DNA of 64,000 nt from Lithodes maja (Eukaryota > Arthropoda > Malacostraca > Decapoda > Lithodidae): the NCBI GenBank assembly GCA_037953745.1, contig JBAKBP010003205.1, positions 51,001 to 115,000 of the forward strand, given 5' to 3'. The translations under genes were made by a program, and so were the position numbers. Positions 42,887 through 54,769 of the stretch are shown piece after piece (within the stretch, counting starts at the first letter, position 1; every line of letters begins with the position of its first letter). The notes below the pieces were generated by a model. The model made no database searches. It worked only from the letters and a program-made list of their open reading frames with translations, and had not been told where the DNA came from.

Positions 42887-44526
42887 ATGATACCGTACCA
42901 CCGCCACCAGCAGAGAAAAACAAAACTCCAGAACCATAAAACAACAACCACTACACCTCATACTAAGGAAGGCCCGGCGTCTCCTAACTATTCACTAGTC
43001 AATCTGCCCCCCTTGCTTTCCACCATTCCAAAAATTAACCCGCAAACCACGCAGCAGATAAGCCAACACACGCCAAGAACACCACCCCCTATTCAAATTT
43101 CTCGTAACATCACCACCAGCCCCCCTACATCAAATGCTCTCAAACATAAACCTCCTACCACTCCTGCCCCACAAACCACCACTTCCCGCTATAAACTAAG
43201 GCCGCGTGAAAAATTGAAGAAATCCGTAATTCCCACACACTTCAGGTCCAAACAAAGAAAAAAGAACCACCCCCCAGCCTCATCCTTCTCCAGAATCCTC
43301 ACCCACATCCTCCCCACCTGCAAAGAAACGCCGCCCGATGACGTCACCCCTCACCTCACCCCCCAAGTCAACCTCCTCCTCTGCCCCTCCACGCTCCACT
43401 TCCAGATCATCTTCCCTGGCCTTTACCCATCAAAACTAAAGTTCCGCCACTCCCAAAACCAACTATTCCCCTACAAACAACATCCCCACCTCGAATAACC
43501 TCACCAACATCTCCGCCTCACCTGCCAAAAACAATGTCTCTCCCTACCACCCCGCAAAATTCCCCTTCCCCTCCTACCCTTACCCCATATTCACCCTCTC
43601 AACCCTCAACTTCATTTTCCATACCCCAACAAATCACAACACCACCTCGTCTAGCTCCTCCAACTACATCTCCATTTCCTTCGACCATAAAAAAAACACC
43701 TCTATCTCCAACATCAGCACACTCTCCAACTTATACTCCAAAACCTCTATCTCTTCACCTTCCCATTCCCAATCCTAAACCACCATCCCTGTCGCCATCA
43801 TCCACCACCAGTACTGAAACACCTCTCCGCTGAACTATTCACACTAAATCGGGTCGATTAAGCAAACCACCCGACCGATTCACCCAGACATTGTCAGCAA
43901 TCCAAACTCCTGACACACATCCATACCATCACCACCAAATAAAAACAATTCGCCCTCTCCAGCAACCAGAAATTCATCAAATACACCCTGAAACTAACAC
44001 AAATTCCACTCCACACACACAAAACTTGCCCCTCTGCCAACCAACCAGCCTACCTGCTACTTTCCCGTCCGCAAGAGGTCATGACCTTCCAGCTGATGGA
44101 GCTAGGAAGGTCATTCAACCAGCCCCCACCACCACGGACAACACCTCTGCCGACTTCCTCTCTACCTCAGCCGCCACCATGTCAACTACGCCCTTTATCA
44201 AGAGAGTGAAATGGTCCGACAGCGCCGCTAATGCCATCCGGATGAGATACCCGGACGAAATCTTTGCAGCATCATGGCAACCCAACACCAAGGCTCATAT
44301 TACTGACAAGATACACCCCACCAAAACTCCAGACAACAGATCCATGAAATGGTGGAAGTACCTCCAGCAACTCTGTTTAACAAGCTCTGAGGGAAACATC
44401 TTAACTTTCGCACTTCAGGCCCAGGGACGGGCCTTATATGAGAAAGACGGAAGTAAAATACCGCGAAAACGCCAACAAGAGGCATCGCCCATACCCCAGA
44501 AGGCGAAGATGAATACTCCAAGCTGA
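42887..44526 (+). CDS. proline/threonine-rich frames downstream of gypsy-1 integrase
   Basis: Three adjoining frames (42887-43498, 43534-43833, 43891-44526) encode low-complexity Pro/Thr/Ser/His-rich protein with very C-rich DNA on the coding strand. The last part, from the Met at 44179 (MSTTPFIKRVKWSDSAANA), is more complex, with a Trp-rich stretch MKWWKYLQQLC. I do not recognise a domain; no signal peptide or membrane segment is visible, so an env-type protein is not supported. It could be an accessory ORF or a displaced gag-like region. Broken by frameshifts or stops. Confidence 0.4.
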
Positions 44527-44730
44527 CGAGTCGCGGAACTGGATCAAGTCATGCCGGAACAAGGACGAAAGAGCTCACCAACGAGTCAACGCCCCAACAC
44601 ACCAGGTCGGAACATCAAGCATAATACCCCCACGAGGAGGAGGGTATTATTTAGCCAGCCATTATGAAGCCGGTTGAACTCACTTCCTTGCAATTGTATT
44701 TTCTTTTTAAGTAATGTTATCAAAAATAAA

Positions 44731-45738
44731 CAAACGTTATGATCACCCATGTATTTTTGTGTTATCTGTTCTCCCCAACTTACAATATACTCAGGGGAGA
44801 TTTGAGAAGTAGTAATTAAGAGAAAATGCGTATCTTAACTACAGAAGAAATCAATGCCAGATGAAAACATTATATGCCTGTATGAAAACTATGTTATGCA
44901 ATAAGATGTGAACCTACACTTCAATAGACCCTTGAACTTTGTTTTTCCACACATATATACACATGCCTTTTTTTGACATTCTTCAACTAGTTTACTAGTT
45001 ACACAAACCACACATGCTTCTTTCTATATAAGAATCCCCTGTAAATCTTCGTCCCCAATTAAAATAACGCGGGAGATCTGCCGCTACCGCGCCCCGAGAG
45101 GGGGCGCTCCGGACGTTTAAATACCTGGTGTACACACAGGCCCACCAACACAAACCGGGAAGGTTAGATATGTACACATCCTTGTAGACACCACCATACT
45201 GAGAGAGATTTACATATTCTTATGCCTAAAATTACTAACAACCAAGATCACTAGTAAAACCCAGCCACCACCACCACAAGAAGGAGGAAGAAAGAATAAC
45301 GCTGTCTCGCACGCATCGCAGCCCTCAACTGTCCAGTGCACACGACACACCTTAAATGCACCCGACACCACCAATCCACGCCGAGAACCCAAAACTCGGA
45401 ATTCATTCACTTCACTCACTATTATTGTTTTTCAGAGTTCTATTGAAGTGACACAAACCTCCTATGATTTTATAATTTAACCTTGACGAAGTAGCCTACT
45501 CTAGGAACATTAATTGACCTTACTCACCACACCACTACCGAGTATTGACCTTCTATTGAAGGAGACCTGACCAACAGTGTAAGAAGGGTTCAAGGACCCC
45601 ATCTATGATAACTCCCCATGCCCTTACCATCCTAGAGGTACCACAGGAGTGCACTCAGTAATCCGCAATACTAGTTCAGGATTTCTGAGGAAAGTCAAGC
45701 AATTGTTGAGGCTTCAAAAAGTATTGGCTTACAAAAAC
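44731..45738. other. no gene recognised
   Basis: Follows the gypsy-1 end. AT-rich with a short GC-rich patch (45070-45120). No coding frame or repeat structure that I can name. Confidence 0.4.
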
Positions 45739-45742
45739 TTAA

Positions 45743-46047
45743 CTCCTTGCGACATATATGACGCGATCGCGTCATATGGAACTTATGACCAAAAACTCAT
45801 ATGACTCGATCGCATTATATGGACTTATCTACATGCCTCTCCAATAAGTCCAAATGACGCTCTAGCGTCATATGGAGCTCAGTAAGTCCGGTAAGTTAGA
45901 TGAAGATCTGTCGGTTGGTGGCAACCCCAGGTTCTTCCGACAATTCTAACGGCCAGCAGTGTGGTTTTGACAGTTGTGTGGTGCAGTGGCAATGATACCG
46001 GGCGCCCGCCTCCGTGGACTTACTGGAACATAATATGTCTGAAGGAG
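45743..46047. mobile_element. TTAA-target MITE, family CTCCTT, copy 1
   Basis: 305 bp between TTAA (45739-45742) and TTAA (46048-46051). The left end reads CTCCTTGCGACATAT and the reverse complement of the right end CTCCTTCAGACATAT. It contains palindromes built on ATGACGCGATCGCGTCAT (about 45759), CATATGACTCGATCGCATTATATG (degenerate) and ATGACGCTCTAGCGTCAT (about 45854). No coding capacity. TTAA duplication suggests mobilisation by a piggyBac-type transposase. Confidence 0.85.
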
Positions 46048-46099
46048 TTAATATTGCTCTCCATTCAGTTGGACTGACCGGCTAGCCGCAAAGTCCAGA

Positions 46100-48883
46100 T
46101 ACTGTGTAAAACCCTAAACTAGGGATCCTTGTTAGACCCGGGCATGCCTAGCTAACGTGGAGATCCTACTTAGGCGGTTACTATTTAGTCTAGTGAAGAA
46201 TGTATACGGCCTGCCGATTTTTCTTCTTAGATTACAAGCCCCCGTTAACTGAGTTCTGTCCCAGGTACTCTGTGTTCGTCTGGCATGCCAGAGAGACACA
46301 CCTGTACTGAGACAGTAACCCACAAACCCTATACTAGGGATCTCGTTTGACCCGGGCCTGCCTAGCTAACATAGATATCCTACTTAGGCAGTTACTAGTT
46401 AGTCTAGTGAAGAATGTATACGGCCTGCCGATATTTCTTCTTAGACTACAAGTCCCCGTTAACTGAGTTCTGTCCCAGGTACTCTGTCTTCGTCTGGTAT
46501 GCCAGAGAGACTCACCTATACTGAGACAGTAACCCACAAACCCTATACTAGGGATCTCGTTAGACCCGGGCCTGCCTAGCTAACGTAGATATCCTACTTA
46601 GGCGGTGACTAGCTAGTCTAGTGGGAAAAGTGTACGGCCTGCCGAAACTTTCTCCTCAGACTATAAGTTATCAACAGTTGTGGCCTGTCACAATAACTCT
46701 GTCTCTGTCTGGCCTGCCAGAGGGACATACTGCTATTGTGATAGGAACAACTTTCCAATCTGAGTTGGGAAAGTAGGATACCGGCCTGCCGCCCCTGCTT
46801 GTACATCTTGTTAAGGAAAGCCCACAACAGCACCATCTCTAAAAGAAGTTGAGTAAGCGGCCTGCCGTCCTCAATATTCTCTAGAGTGGGAAGGTACCAC
46901 TGTCCTGATATAAGAACTCTGTTGGTGGCTGGCATGCCAGCGTTAACATAGTCCCAATTATCAGGCTTCACTTTACCTCGTAAAAAATAGAGAGACTCCG
47001 GCCTGCCGCCCTCTCTGTGTTTTACAGAGTCCAAGTGAACACTCATACAAAAGTGTCCTTGTCGAGGAACTTTGTCATCATTCGGCCTGCCGACGGGACA
47101 TAGGCTCCACCGCGAGGTTACATTTTCTATAGTGAAAAATAGAGAGACTACGGCCTGCCGCCCTCTCTATTGTTTACTATTTAAAGTGGACACTGCCACT
47201 CGGCATTTTTTTTTTTTTTTTTTTCTATGTGATTGAGGGAGGCAAAAGGCATAACTGCCTATAACGAGTGCCTCCCCCATAGTTGAAAGAGTGATAGGGC
47301 AAAAATCAAGGGACGTTCGAGCCAAAATGCCTGGACACACAGTGAAGCAATTTAAGTCATAGGAAGAGGGAAAGTCTGATTCTGGGAGAGAGTTCCAGAG
47401 CTCAGCTGTTGAATAGAAGAAAGTTTGAGAGTAACATTTCACTCTTGGGTTGGAGAGTTGCACAGAGTAGGGGTGGGATTGAGTTGCAAGACGGGTACCA
47501 CGTGCCCTATGTAAAGGAGGTGGTATACACTGGGATAGCTCTGAGGAACACTGATTATTATAGTAGCGATAGCGATAGGTAGTCTCAAGCCTCTGAGACC
47601 GCTGTGTTAGAGACAGGGCTTGGCGAGATACCCTCATGGGCACTCTGCAGAGACAAGTTGTTGGTGCACTGAGTCTGTGGCATCCCATATGACTGTGTAA
47701 CTTAAAGGTTTAAACACCGCCCCGGGTCCCCCGAACCTCTCATAAAGATCAGGGCAGACAGTAATATCACTACAACTGAAATTACTGCGTTCATCTGATA
47801 TCGACCACCTAAGACTCGATATTTAAGATCCTAGTCCGAGAGTACCTTAACAGGACTTCATCAACGGTTGATATACTGATCAGAACAGTCGAGTAGTTTC
47901 TCCTACCTCTGAAATACTCGCGTTAGTTCGGTATGGTGCCCAACAGTAATTCGCCAGACGGTTACTATATGTTACGGAGCCATACTTAAGATCTCAAGCC
48001 CAATCAACCCATCTGTAACTACTTCACACAGCCAGCCCACCTAGACGGCCTATTGGGAAGCAACCAACGAGAACCAATCATCTCCAGAAGTGCTCACCGG
48101 AGACATCCAGCGAGAAGTTACCACGCCGGGAGACCAAGAAAAGAAGATAGAGTTGACAGCAAGTAGGAAAAGTGTCGAGTGAACGAAATAAACAGAGTTC
48201 CCCCAAAAGTGGCTTAAATACATATAAATCCGCACCAGTGTTAATAATCGGGTCCTTAAGCTACGAGTTATACCCCCATACAGTACGAGTGATACGGATT
48301 AATGATCTGCCACCCATCAGTGAATCAATCTTGAATTAATACAATTTTTGCCTATTTTCGAGACGTCAGCGACTCTAACGAAATTTTCCAAAGTGCTAGA
48401 CAAATATTTCAGAGTCTACCATTGACTTCCCATTTTCTATACGACCCAGCTGCATACCTATTGGGGTACTTGACCTTGAACTTTAAACACCATGACATTC
48501 CTGAAAGAAAGCGACAGTAGTCACTCCACTCATAGAAACACTTCTCCATCGTCCACCCCAGTGTATTAGAAACTCTCTCGAAGATTTAGTGAAGTTGGTC
48601 AACAATACGTGCTCCCTATCTAGCTCCGCGACTGTGCTAGGAGTCAGTGATAAAATTAAGTGCTATTCACTGGCAGTGATACGTGTCCTATGTTCTCAGT
48701 TCCAGATTATTTCTCCAATATAGTGCAAGAGAAATAAAGCTGTATTCTTAAACCATATCTTGTGATATACTTATCCTCTGTTTTCCATTCATTTTATATG
48801 TACGTATTTGAACTTGGAAGTCCCAGTGGAGTAGAACTCACCATATCCAATTGTTAATTCTGCATAAAATCAGGGCGTAACAA
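46100..48883 (+). repeat. family X copy B
   Basis: Second copy of the hairpin-array repeat, with GGC(C/A)TGCC octamers at about 46141, 46207, 46282, 46355, 46422 and 46496 and beyond. It lacks the SINE fragment and piggyBac of copy A but has LINE copy 4 (47206-47575). The tail (47577-48883) is nearly identical to copy A and ends GGGCGTAACA. Confidence 0.85.
47206..47575 (-). mobile_element. LINE copy 4, strongly 5'-truncated, inside family X copy B
   Basis: Poly-T from 47206, then the 3' end of the same LINE family (CTATGTGATTGAGGGAGG), ending in the region coding RYYNNQCSSEL. Copy A at about 5278-5290 shows the empty site CTCGGCAGAGGTAG; comparison shows no target duplication and perhaps a lost base or two. 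Confidence 0.88.
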
Positions 48884-49339
48884 TTAGCCTAATTAGTTTC
48901 ATATTGTTATTTTCAATATTGTTACTTGTAATACTATTCATCAATTACAGAATGTGTGACGTAGCCTGGAAAACCACTATATCTGACCTTAGTTCTGGCT
49001 GTGGTATCCTCTTGGCGCTCCAGCCACACAGGACACCTCCCCCACCACCAGTGAAGCAGGGCTCTCCGTACGCTGCCACCACCAACCACTGACACAGGGA
49101 CAGTTAGGGTTAATTCTAAACAGCTTAGGAAGGATCTGTAGGAATTATAAGGGTAAAGACTGTCTCAATTAACCCTCTGACTTCCATATACCCATTCAAA
49201 TCTGAATAAAATCGTCTAATAAAGCAGGTGTGCAGTTTTTGCATTACCGAAAACAAAAATGCATACGCAACTCTGTGACCTAGAATTCTGCAAGTAATAT
49301 TGAATCTCTTAGGTAAAATCGGTTTATATACAGTATATA
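48884..49339. other. no gene recognised
   Basis: AT-rich sequence after family X. The short frame at 48904-49092 has no recognisable domain. Confidence 0.4.
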
Positions 49340-49805
49340 CAGGGTGATTCAGAATTGCACGCATTACATTGGAGGACAACCTCCTTGGATAATTTTAATC
49401 AACAATGTCGCTATGCTAAAATGTCGAATTATACATAGTTTGGCTATTACAGTAACTTGACGATGTTGTATTAATGAGGGTGGAAGGTGAAGGGAAACCC
49501 TCGTAGATTTCCGAGGATATTATTCACACGTCTTGAGTACAGTGTGTTGCAGGCACATGGGGGCCACTTTAAATTTTTGTTTTAGCCTATAGCAAAGAGG
49601 AGCACACTGTCGAGATCTGTGAATAAATGTTTACAAAAATCTATGTGGGTTTCCCTTCACCTTCCACCCTCATTAATACATCGTAAATGTACTGTAACAG
49701 CCAAACTATGTATAATTCGACATTTTACCATAGAGACATATTGTTGTTTAAATTATCCAAGGAGGTTGTCCTCCAATTTAATGCATGCAATTCTGAATCA
49801 CCCTG
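49340..49805. mobile_element. MITE with ~115-bp terminal inverted repeats
   Basis: The left end CAGGGTGATTCAGAATTGCA and the right end TGCAATTCTGAATCACCCTG are inverted. Homology continues inward for about 115 bp, including GGAGGACAACCTCCTTGG, AATTATACATAGTTTGGC and their complements. A further inner pair (GGTGGAAGGTGAAGGGAAA) extends the inverted structure. The target duplication is unclear (TA at left, TT at right). No transposase; a Tc1/mariner-like origin is possible. Confidence 0.8.
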
Positions 49806-50544
49806 TTTATGAATATATATTGTTATGTTTTTGGACGAGGTGAAATTACACAAACAATAGGTTAACTATGAAATTCAAGACTGATGTCAGAACACTCTCA
49901 AAATATTCAGGTTCAAGGAAAACTAGATTAAAAATTCTTAGTTTAATTAAAGTAAGTATTATAATGTAACAATAAAATCAGTCTCCTCAGGACGAGCAAT
50001 AAGATTATATAATGCACTAAGATTATCAGAAAATTTGCAAGTGAACAAATAAATAAATATATATCTTTACTGAAGCAATGCAAGGTTTAAATAGCTATAT
50101 CACATAAGAATTAATATTTTCTCAAGATCACTGGAAATGGTTAATATATGTTTAATAACTTAAGGAAATGCACAATACGTTAATAAAAGCAATACAAGTA
50201 ATTAATACAACTATTTAAAAGTGAAATAAGCACTAAAATATCACTTGAGAAAATATTCCTTCTGAAAAAATACAATACGGGGTAACTAAATTAATCTGAT
50301 CAAATTCACGAGCTTGGAAAGACAAATTAATTTAATGTTTTACACTTATAACACTAATGATAAAGCAATCAAAAGGAAATGAAGACATTATATTAAGTCA
50401 CAGTAAACTCAATGACAATTAATTATAAACTGATCACTAGAATTATAAATTATTTAGCAATTAGCTACATATGAAATAGCACTGAAATATATATATAATA
50501 GGCTAACAATAATAATGCTAAATACAGTATTATATTCAATGTAC
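49806..50544. other. AT-rich, no gene recognised
   Basis: Very AT-rich sequence with many stops in all frames. Nothing supportable. Confidence 0.45.
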
Positions 50545-50666
50545 TTAACTCCTTCAGACATTTTAAGTCCCAGTAAGTCCAAGGAGGTGGGAGCCCCGGT
50601 ATCATTGCCACTGCCTCGCACTACACTCACAACAACACTGCGGCCGTTAGAATTATCGGAGGTACA

Positions 50667-53385
50667 AAGGAGTACAAAGGAGTACAAAGAAAATCAAGCA
50701 ACAACAGATCTAGTGACCCTTCTAGGCTGCTTGTCCTCCAAAACACTGAGGATCAAGTGTCCAAACAGTGGTTTAGAGTGGGTAAGGGAACATTGGAAAG
50801 GGAACTACAGCCCTGCCACTAACGTGGCAGGACTAGGAAGTTAGTAGGGGACATATGGGTTAGTAAATGAAGGGAGGATAAAGTTATTCATTTACAAACG
50901 CAGTCAGTCGCGGGTTTAATGCGAGATATTTGTCTAGGCGGAATTTAAATGAATCAACGGTGCTGCAGTCTATAACGTCTCGGGGAAGCCCATTCCACAA
51001 GTTGACAACTCGATTGAAGAAGAAATTCTTAGATTCGTGCGAGTTAAAAGATTTACCAATAATTTTGCAACCGTTTCCCCGCGTGTAATTAGATTGGTCG
51101 ATAGTGAAGTACTTACTACAGTTCATATTGTCGATGCCTTTGATGATTTTGAACACTTGAATTAAGTCGCCTCTTAATCTGCGCTGGGTTAAAGGAAATA
51201 GATTTAATTCTCTAAGACGCTCTTCGTATGGTTTGTTCTTTAGGCTAGGTATCATTTTGGTAACTCTACGTTGAACTCGTTCTAGCTTGTTTATATCTTT
51301 TTGGTAATAAGGGCACCAGGATTGAACGCAGTATTCCAGAAGAGGGCGGACTAAGGAATTGTAAAGGGTTAGGATAACTTCTTTGGATTTATGCTCAAAT
51401 GACCTGCCTATAAAGCCAATTATTTTGTTTGCCTTCTTAACAACTTCTGAACATTGTTGACTCGGTTTTAGGTTACTCGATATTGTTACTCCCAGATCAG
51501 TTTCTCTGTTTACATTCTTAAGGGGGGCGTCCGGCTTTACTCTAGAACGTGTCAGTGGATTTTGTCTGTATTTCATAAAATTTTGTACACGTATAGGGGA
51601 CCTAACAACTAAGAAATTTCCAAAATTTTAATTCTCTAGGACAATTATTTTTTGAGTTAGGTGTGTAAATTTATGACTTTTTGTAAAATCAAAATCTCAT
51701 TTAAATGTTGTTGCTTGATTGTTTTAATGCATTGGGGGTACTAACAATAGGTGTAGTTTCAATTGTACGTCGATACTTTTTCCATTTCGTATCTAATTGT
51801 AGAATTAGGGCATTTACAATTAGGTACAAATTAGGTACAAATTAGGTGACAAATGTCTCGGGGTTGTGTGTCGAAATGGGAAAGAAATAAAAACAAATGG
51901 CGACGTGGAGTTGTAGAGAATTTCATGCCCTTTCCAATGACACCAGAAACATTGTTGTAGCATGTTTGGTTACGTCAGAATTGCGCCGACAAGTGAACTT
52001 TCTTACGTGAGGTACTAAGGCACGAGAGCTGTTGCAAGCCAGCCGGCCAGCCGCACCCTACCTCTCTCGCGGCTTGGACCACACTGCTCTTTCTCCTCCA
52101 CCACCACCACACCCTTCGTTGTTTCCCGGGTTGAGTACCAGATACTGTTAGGCAAAATATCTAAGAACGTCATATTTTCACCAAAAATTCATGGTTTTAG
52201 TTGTTTTGTTTTGCAGATCCGAAACCCATAATGCATTTTCTACGCGTCTGCGCGACCCGCGACCCGCGAAAACTTTAAACTAGCCCAGAAATAACATGCT
52301 TCCAGACGGAATATTGCCTCAGGATGTTAACTGAAGACAGAGGGATGGGTGATGATGCCATATATTGGGTTGCGCAATATTGCCGTTTTGAGCACTATTA
52401 CGAGTATGAGCCGGACGCTCCCCTTAAGCTGAGTGCCATTCATCGAATAGTTTGCTTTCTCATTTAGGTATCCGACATGTAGTACTTTACATTTATCCGC
52501 ATTGAAACTCATTTGCCAAATTTGGGCCCAACATGACAATTTATCTAGATTGTGTTGCATATCGTCAACTTGTTCTTTTGAGAGTACGCTATTTGCAATT
52601 TTTGTATCGTCAGCAAATGTTGAGATTGTGCAGGTGAGACCCTCATCTATGTCGTTGATGTAAATTAGAAAGAGAATTGGTCCTAGTACCGATCCCTGGG
52701 GTACCCCGCTACTTACATTGGTCCATTTAGATGCCTTACCGTTTATGACTACCCTTTGCTTTCTGTTGCTGAGCCAATTTTCTATCCATTTCAACACACC
52801 GTCTTGTATTCCATGCGCTTTTAGTTTTAGCAGTAAACGTTTGTGGGGAACTTTGTCAAAGGCCTTTTGAAAATCAAGGTATATAATATCTACAGCTTTA
52901 CTCTCATCGTAGAGGTTGAGGATATCGTGGAAGAAGTCTAAGAGGTTTGTTAAACAGGAACGTTTTTTACGAAAGCCGTGTTGAGTATCTTTAAGTATGT
53001 TATTTTCCTCTAAGTGATTTACGAGTCTGTCTCGTATGACCGTTTCTAGCATTTTACATACAACTGAGGTTAAGCTAATTGGACGATAGTTACTGGGTAG
53101 GGATTTGCTGCCTTTTTTGAATATCGGTGTTACGTTGGCTAGCTTCCACTGATCAGGCATAGTTCCAGACTGCAAGGATTTATTGAATAGTAATGTCAGT
53201 GATTTGGAGAGCTCATTCTTAGCTTCCTTTAGAACTCTAGGCGAGATTGTATCAGGTCCTGGTATTTTATTTACCTTGAGTTTATCTAAACAATTCAATA
53301 CTTCTCTCTCTGTAACGGTGATATTGCTTAGAACATCTGAATTATCAATCTGAATCGGCGATGGTGTAGGGATATAGGTGGCTGA
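50667..53385 (-). mobile_element. CR1-like LINE inserted in the MITE
   Basis: Minus-strand LINE, 5'-truncated near 53385. Its 3' end at about 50667-50690 is a short tandem repeat (TTTGTACTCC units on the coding strand), the ending style of CR1-group elements. GAGG adjoins both junctions and could be a short target duplication. It is itself interrupted by a TTAA element at 51522-52423. Confidence 0.82.
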
Positions 53386-53397
53386 GGTTGCCACCAA
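50884..53397 (-). pseudogene. CR1-like reverse transcriptase, split by a TTAA element
   Basis: The first frame (53397 downward) has the RT core: LDFQKAFD at residues 174-181, GVPQGSVLGP at 231-240 and the catalytic FADDTK at 261-266. It reads into the TTAA insert after about residue 322. The second frame (to 50884) resumes with NVNRETDLGVTISS and carries thumb and C-terminal motifs (LVRPLLEYCVQSWCP, LERVQRRVTKMIP). The two frames join without shift when the insert and one TTAA are removed, so the gene was open when the insert arrived. Endonuclease and ORF1 are absent. Confidence 0.9.
51522..52423. mobile_element. 902-bp TTAA-target non-autonomous element
   Basis: Flanked by TTAA (51518-51521 and 52424-52427). 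Left end GGGGGGCGTCCGGCT, reverse complement of right end GGGGAGCGTCCGGCT: 15-bp inverted repeats with one mismatch. No coding frame. Insertion in the LINE frame is verified by the continuous frame without it. A piggyBac-type relative is the likely mover. Confidence 0.92.
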
Positions 53398-53572
53398 CGG
53401 TTTTATCGTAAGCTAACTTATCGGACTTACTGAGCTCATATGACGCAAAATCTCGTCATAAACTTATTGGAGAGCCATGGAGATAAGTCCATATGACGTA
53501 ATCACGTCATATGAGTTTTTGGTTATAAGTTCCATATGACGCGATCGCGTCATATATGTCTGAAGGAGTTAA

Positions 53573-54585
53573 CACTCGGGAATACAGGTAAGGATGCAGA
53601 TGCTTAACCTCTGAAGTGCGCACGGGGGTAATTGAAAACTTCCCCTGTGCTGACGTATTTGAGGTGTTTCCGTCACTAAAATATTCATTGTACCATTAAT
53701 AGCATTAATAATTATCCATATACGCCTATTATGGGTTGATTATAAAGGTATTAACCTGAAACAACAATAAAACGAGTGAAAACAGCGTTTGGATGGTCAA
53801 AATCGGAGATATAGCCCGCGAGTTGTATAATGTATGGGTGAGGCAAGCTACCTTCCCGCCAATTTTCCCCAAGGCCACTGCGACACAGTCGATCGATACT
53901 CTCTCTCTCTCTCTCTTGCACTCGATTGCCATCAGTGATGACAACACCCTGCTTGCAACTCACTAATGTTAGCACGAAAATATACCTCAGAATAAGGGAA
54001 TAATAGGGAAAATAGGTGATAACTGAGGGACAGGAGGAAAGTGGGGAAGGAGGGGAGGTAGAGGACTGAGATTTTGCATGGCCCAGGGGCCAAAAAAAAA
54101 ATAAAAATAAATAAAATAAAAATAAACAAAAAAAAAAATTGTCGATGTCAAAAGTTGATTTTTAATTTTACTTACTCAGGAGAGTCTTCCCGCAGTCCGC
54201 CGGGGGAACTCTTAAGAGTCTTCCCGCAGCTCCCGGGTTAATTGTTTGATGGTAGCCAGGAGAGATATGTCACTTCACTAAGTATAAGAGTAAACTATGT
54301 ACAGAGAGGCAGACGAGATGCTAAGGTCAGCTGGTCAGTTGAATCTGGAGTCGAAAATGAGAGGACGGGGCGGGATATACATATGCCTCGCGGTAGCCAG
54401 AACATTCCACCACGCTCACGATCATGCCAGACAGACAGGCGCCGCGCGGTATGCGATATGAACACTTGAATGATGATGCAATATCTACTCACACTTACAA
54501 ATGAAGAACTTTCTCTAAAATGCGAATATTAACCCTATCACTATTGCACTTATTAATTTTATATGTTATTTTAGCTCACATTACA
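53573..54585. other. no gene recognised
   Basis: Mixed sequence with a CT run near 53901-53916 and an A-rich stretch (54093-54138). AGAGTCTTCCCGCAG is repeated at 54181 and 54216. No coding frame recognised. Confidence 0.4.
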
Positions 54586-54588
54586 TAA

Positions 54589-54674
<86 letters not shown>

Positions 54675-54704
54675 CAGGTATATATATAAATATATATATA
54701 TATA

Positions 54705-54748
<44 letters not shown>
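54586..54748. repeat. TA dinucleotide microsatellite
   Basis: About 160 bp of almost pure TA repeats with a few interruptions (54668-54705). Confidence 0.97.
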
Positions 54749-54751
<3 letters not shown>

Positions 54752-54769
54752 GTACTTTTTTATGATTAA

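Larger units (their letters stand above)
13430..44730 (+). mobile_element. gypsy-1: Ty3/gypsy element split by nested insertions
   Basis: Coding pieces in the order protease (about 14040), RT and RNase H (16860-18010), integrase (18130-18700 then 42321 onward) and a proline-rich tail (42887-44526) lie on one strand. They are separated by LINE copy 1 (14656-16132) and LINE copy 2 with everything inside it (18700-42320). Integrase motifs resume after the second interruption, so both halves belong to one element. A polyadenylation-like AATAAA lies near 44726. I could not identify the LTRs, so the outer limits are approximate. Confidence 0.75.
50549..53568. mobile_element. TTAA-target MITE, family CTCCTT, copy 2 (split by a LINE)
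   Basis: TTAA lies at 50545-50548 and 53569-53572, with ends CTCCTTCAGACATTT and ATATGTCTGAAGGAG. It is inverted relative to copy 1: 50549-50666 matches the right half of copy 1, and about 53380-53568 matches its left half including the GCGATCGC palindrome. The middle is a CR1-like LINE. Confidence 0.82.

Noticed and set aside
42887..44526. Envelope gene of gypsy-1
   Set aside because: No signal peptide, cleavage site or membrane span could be seen; low-complexity Pro-rich sequence only.
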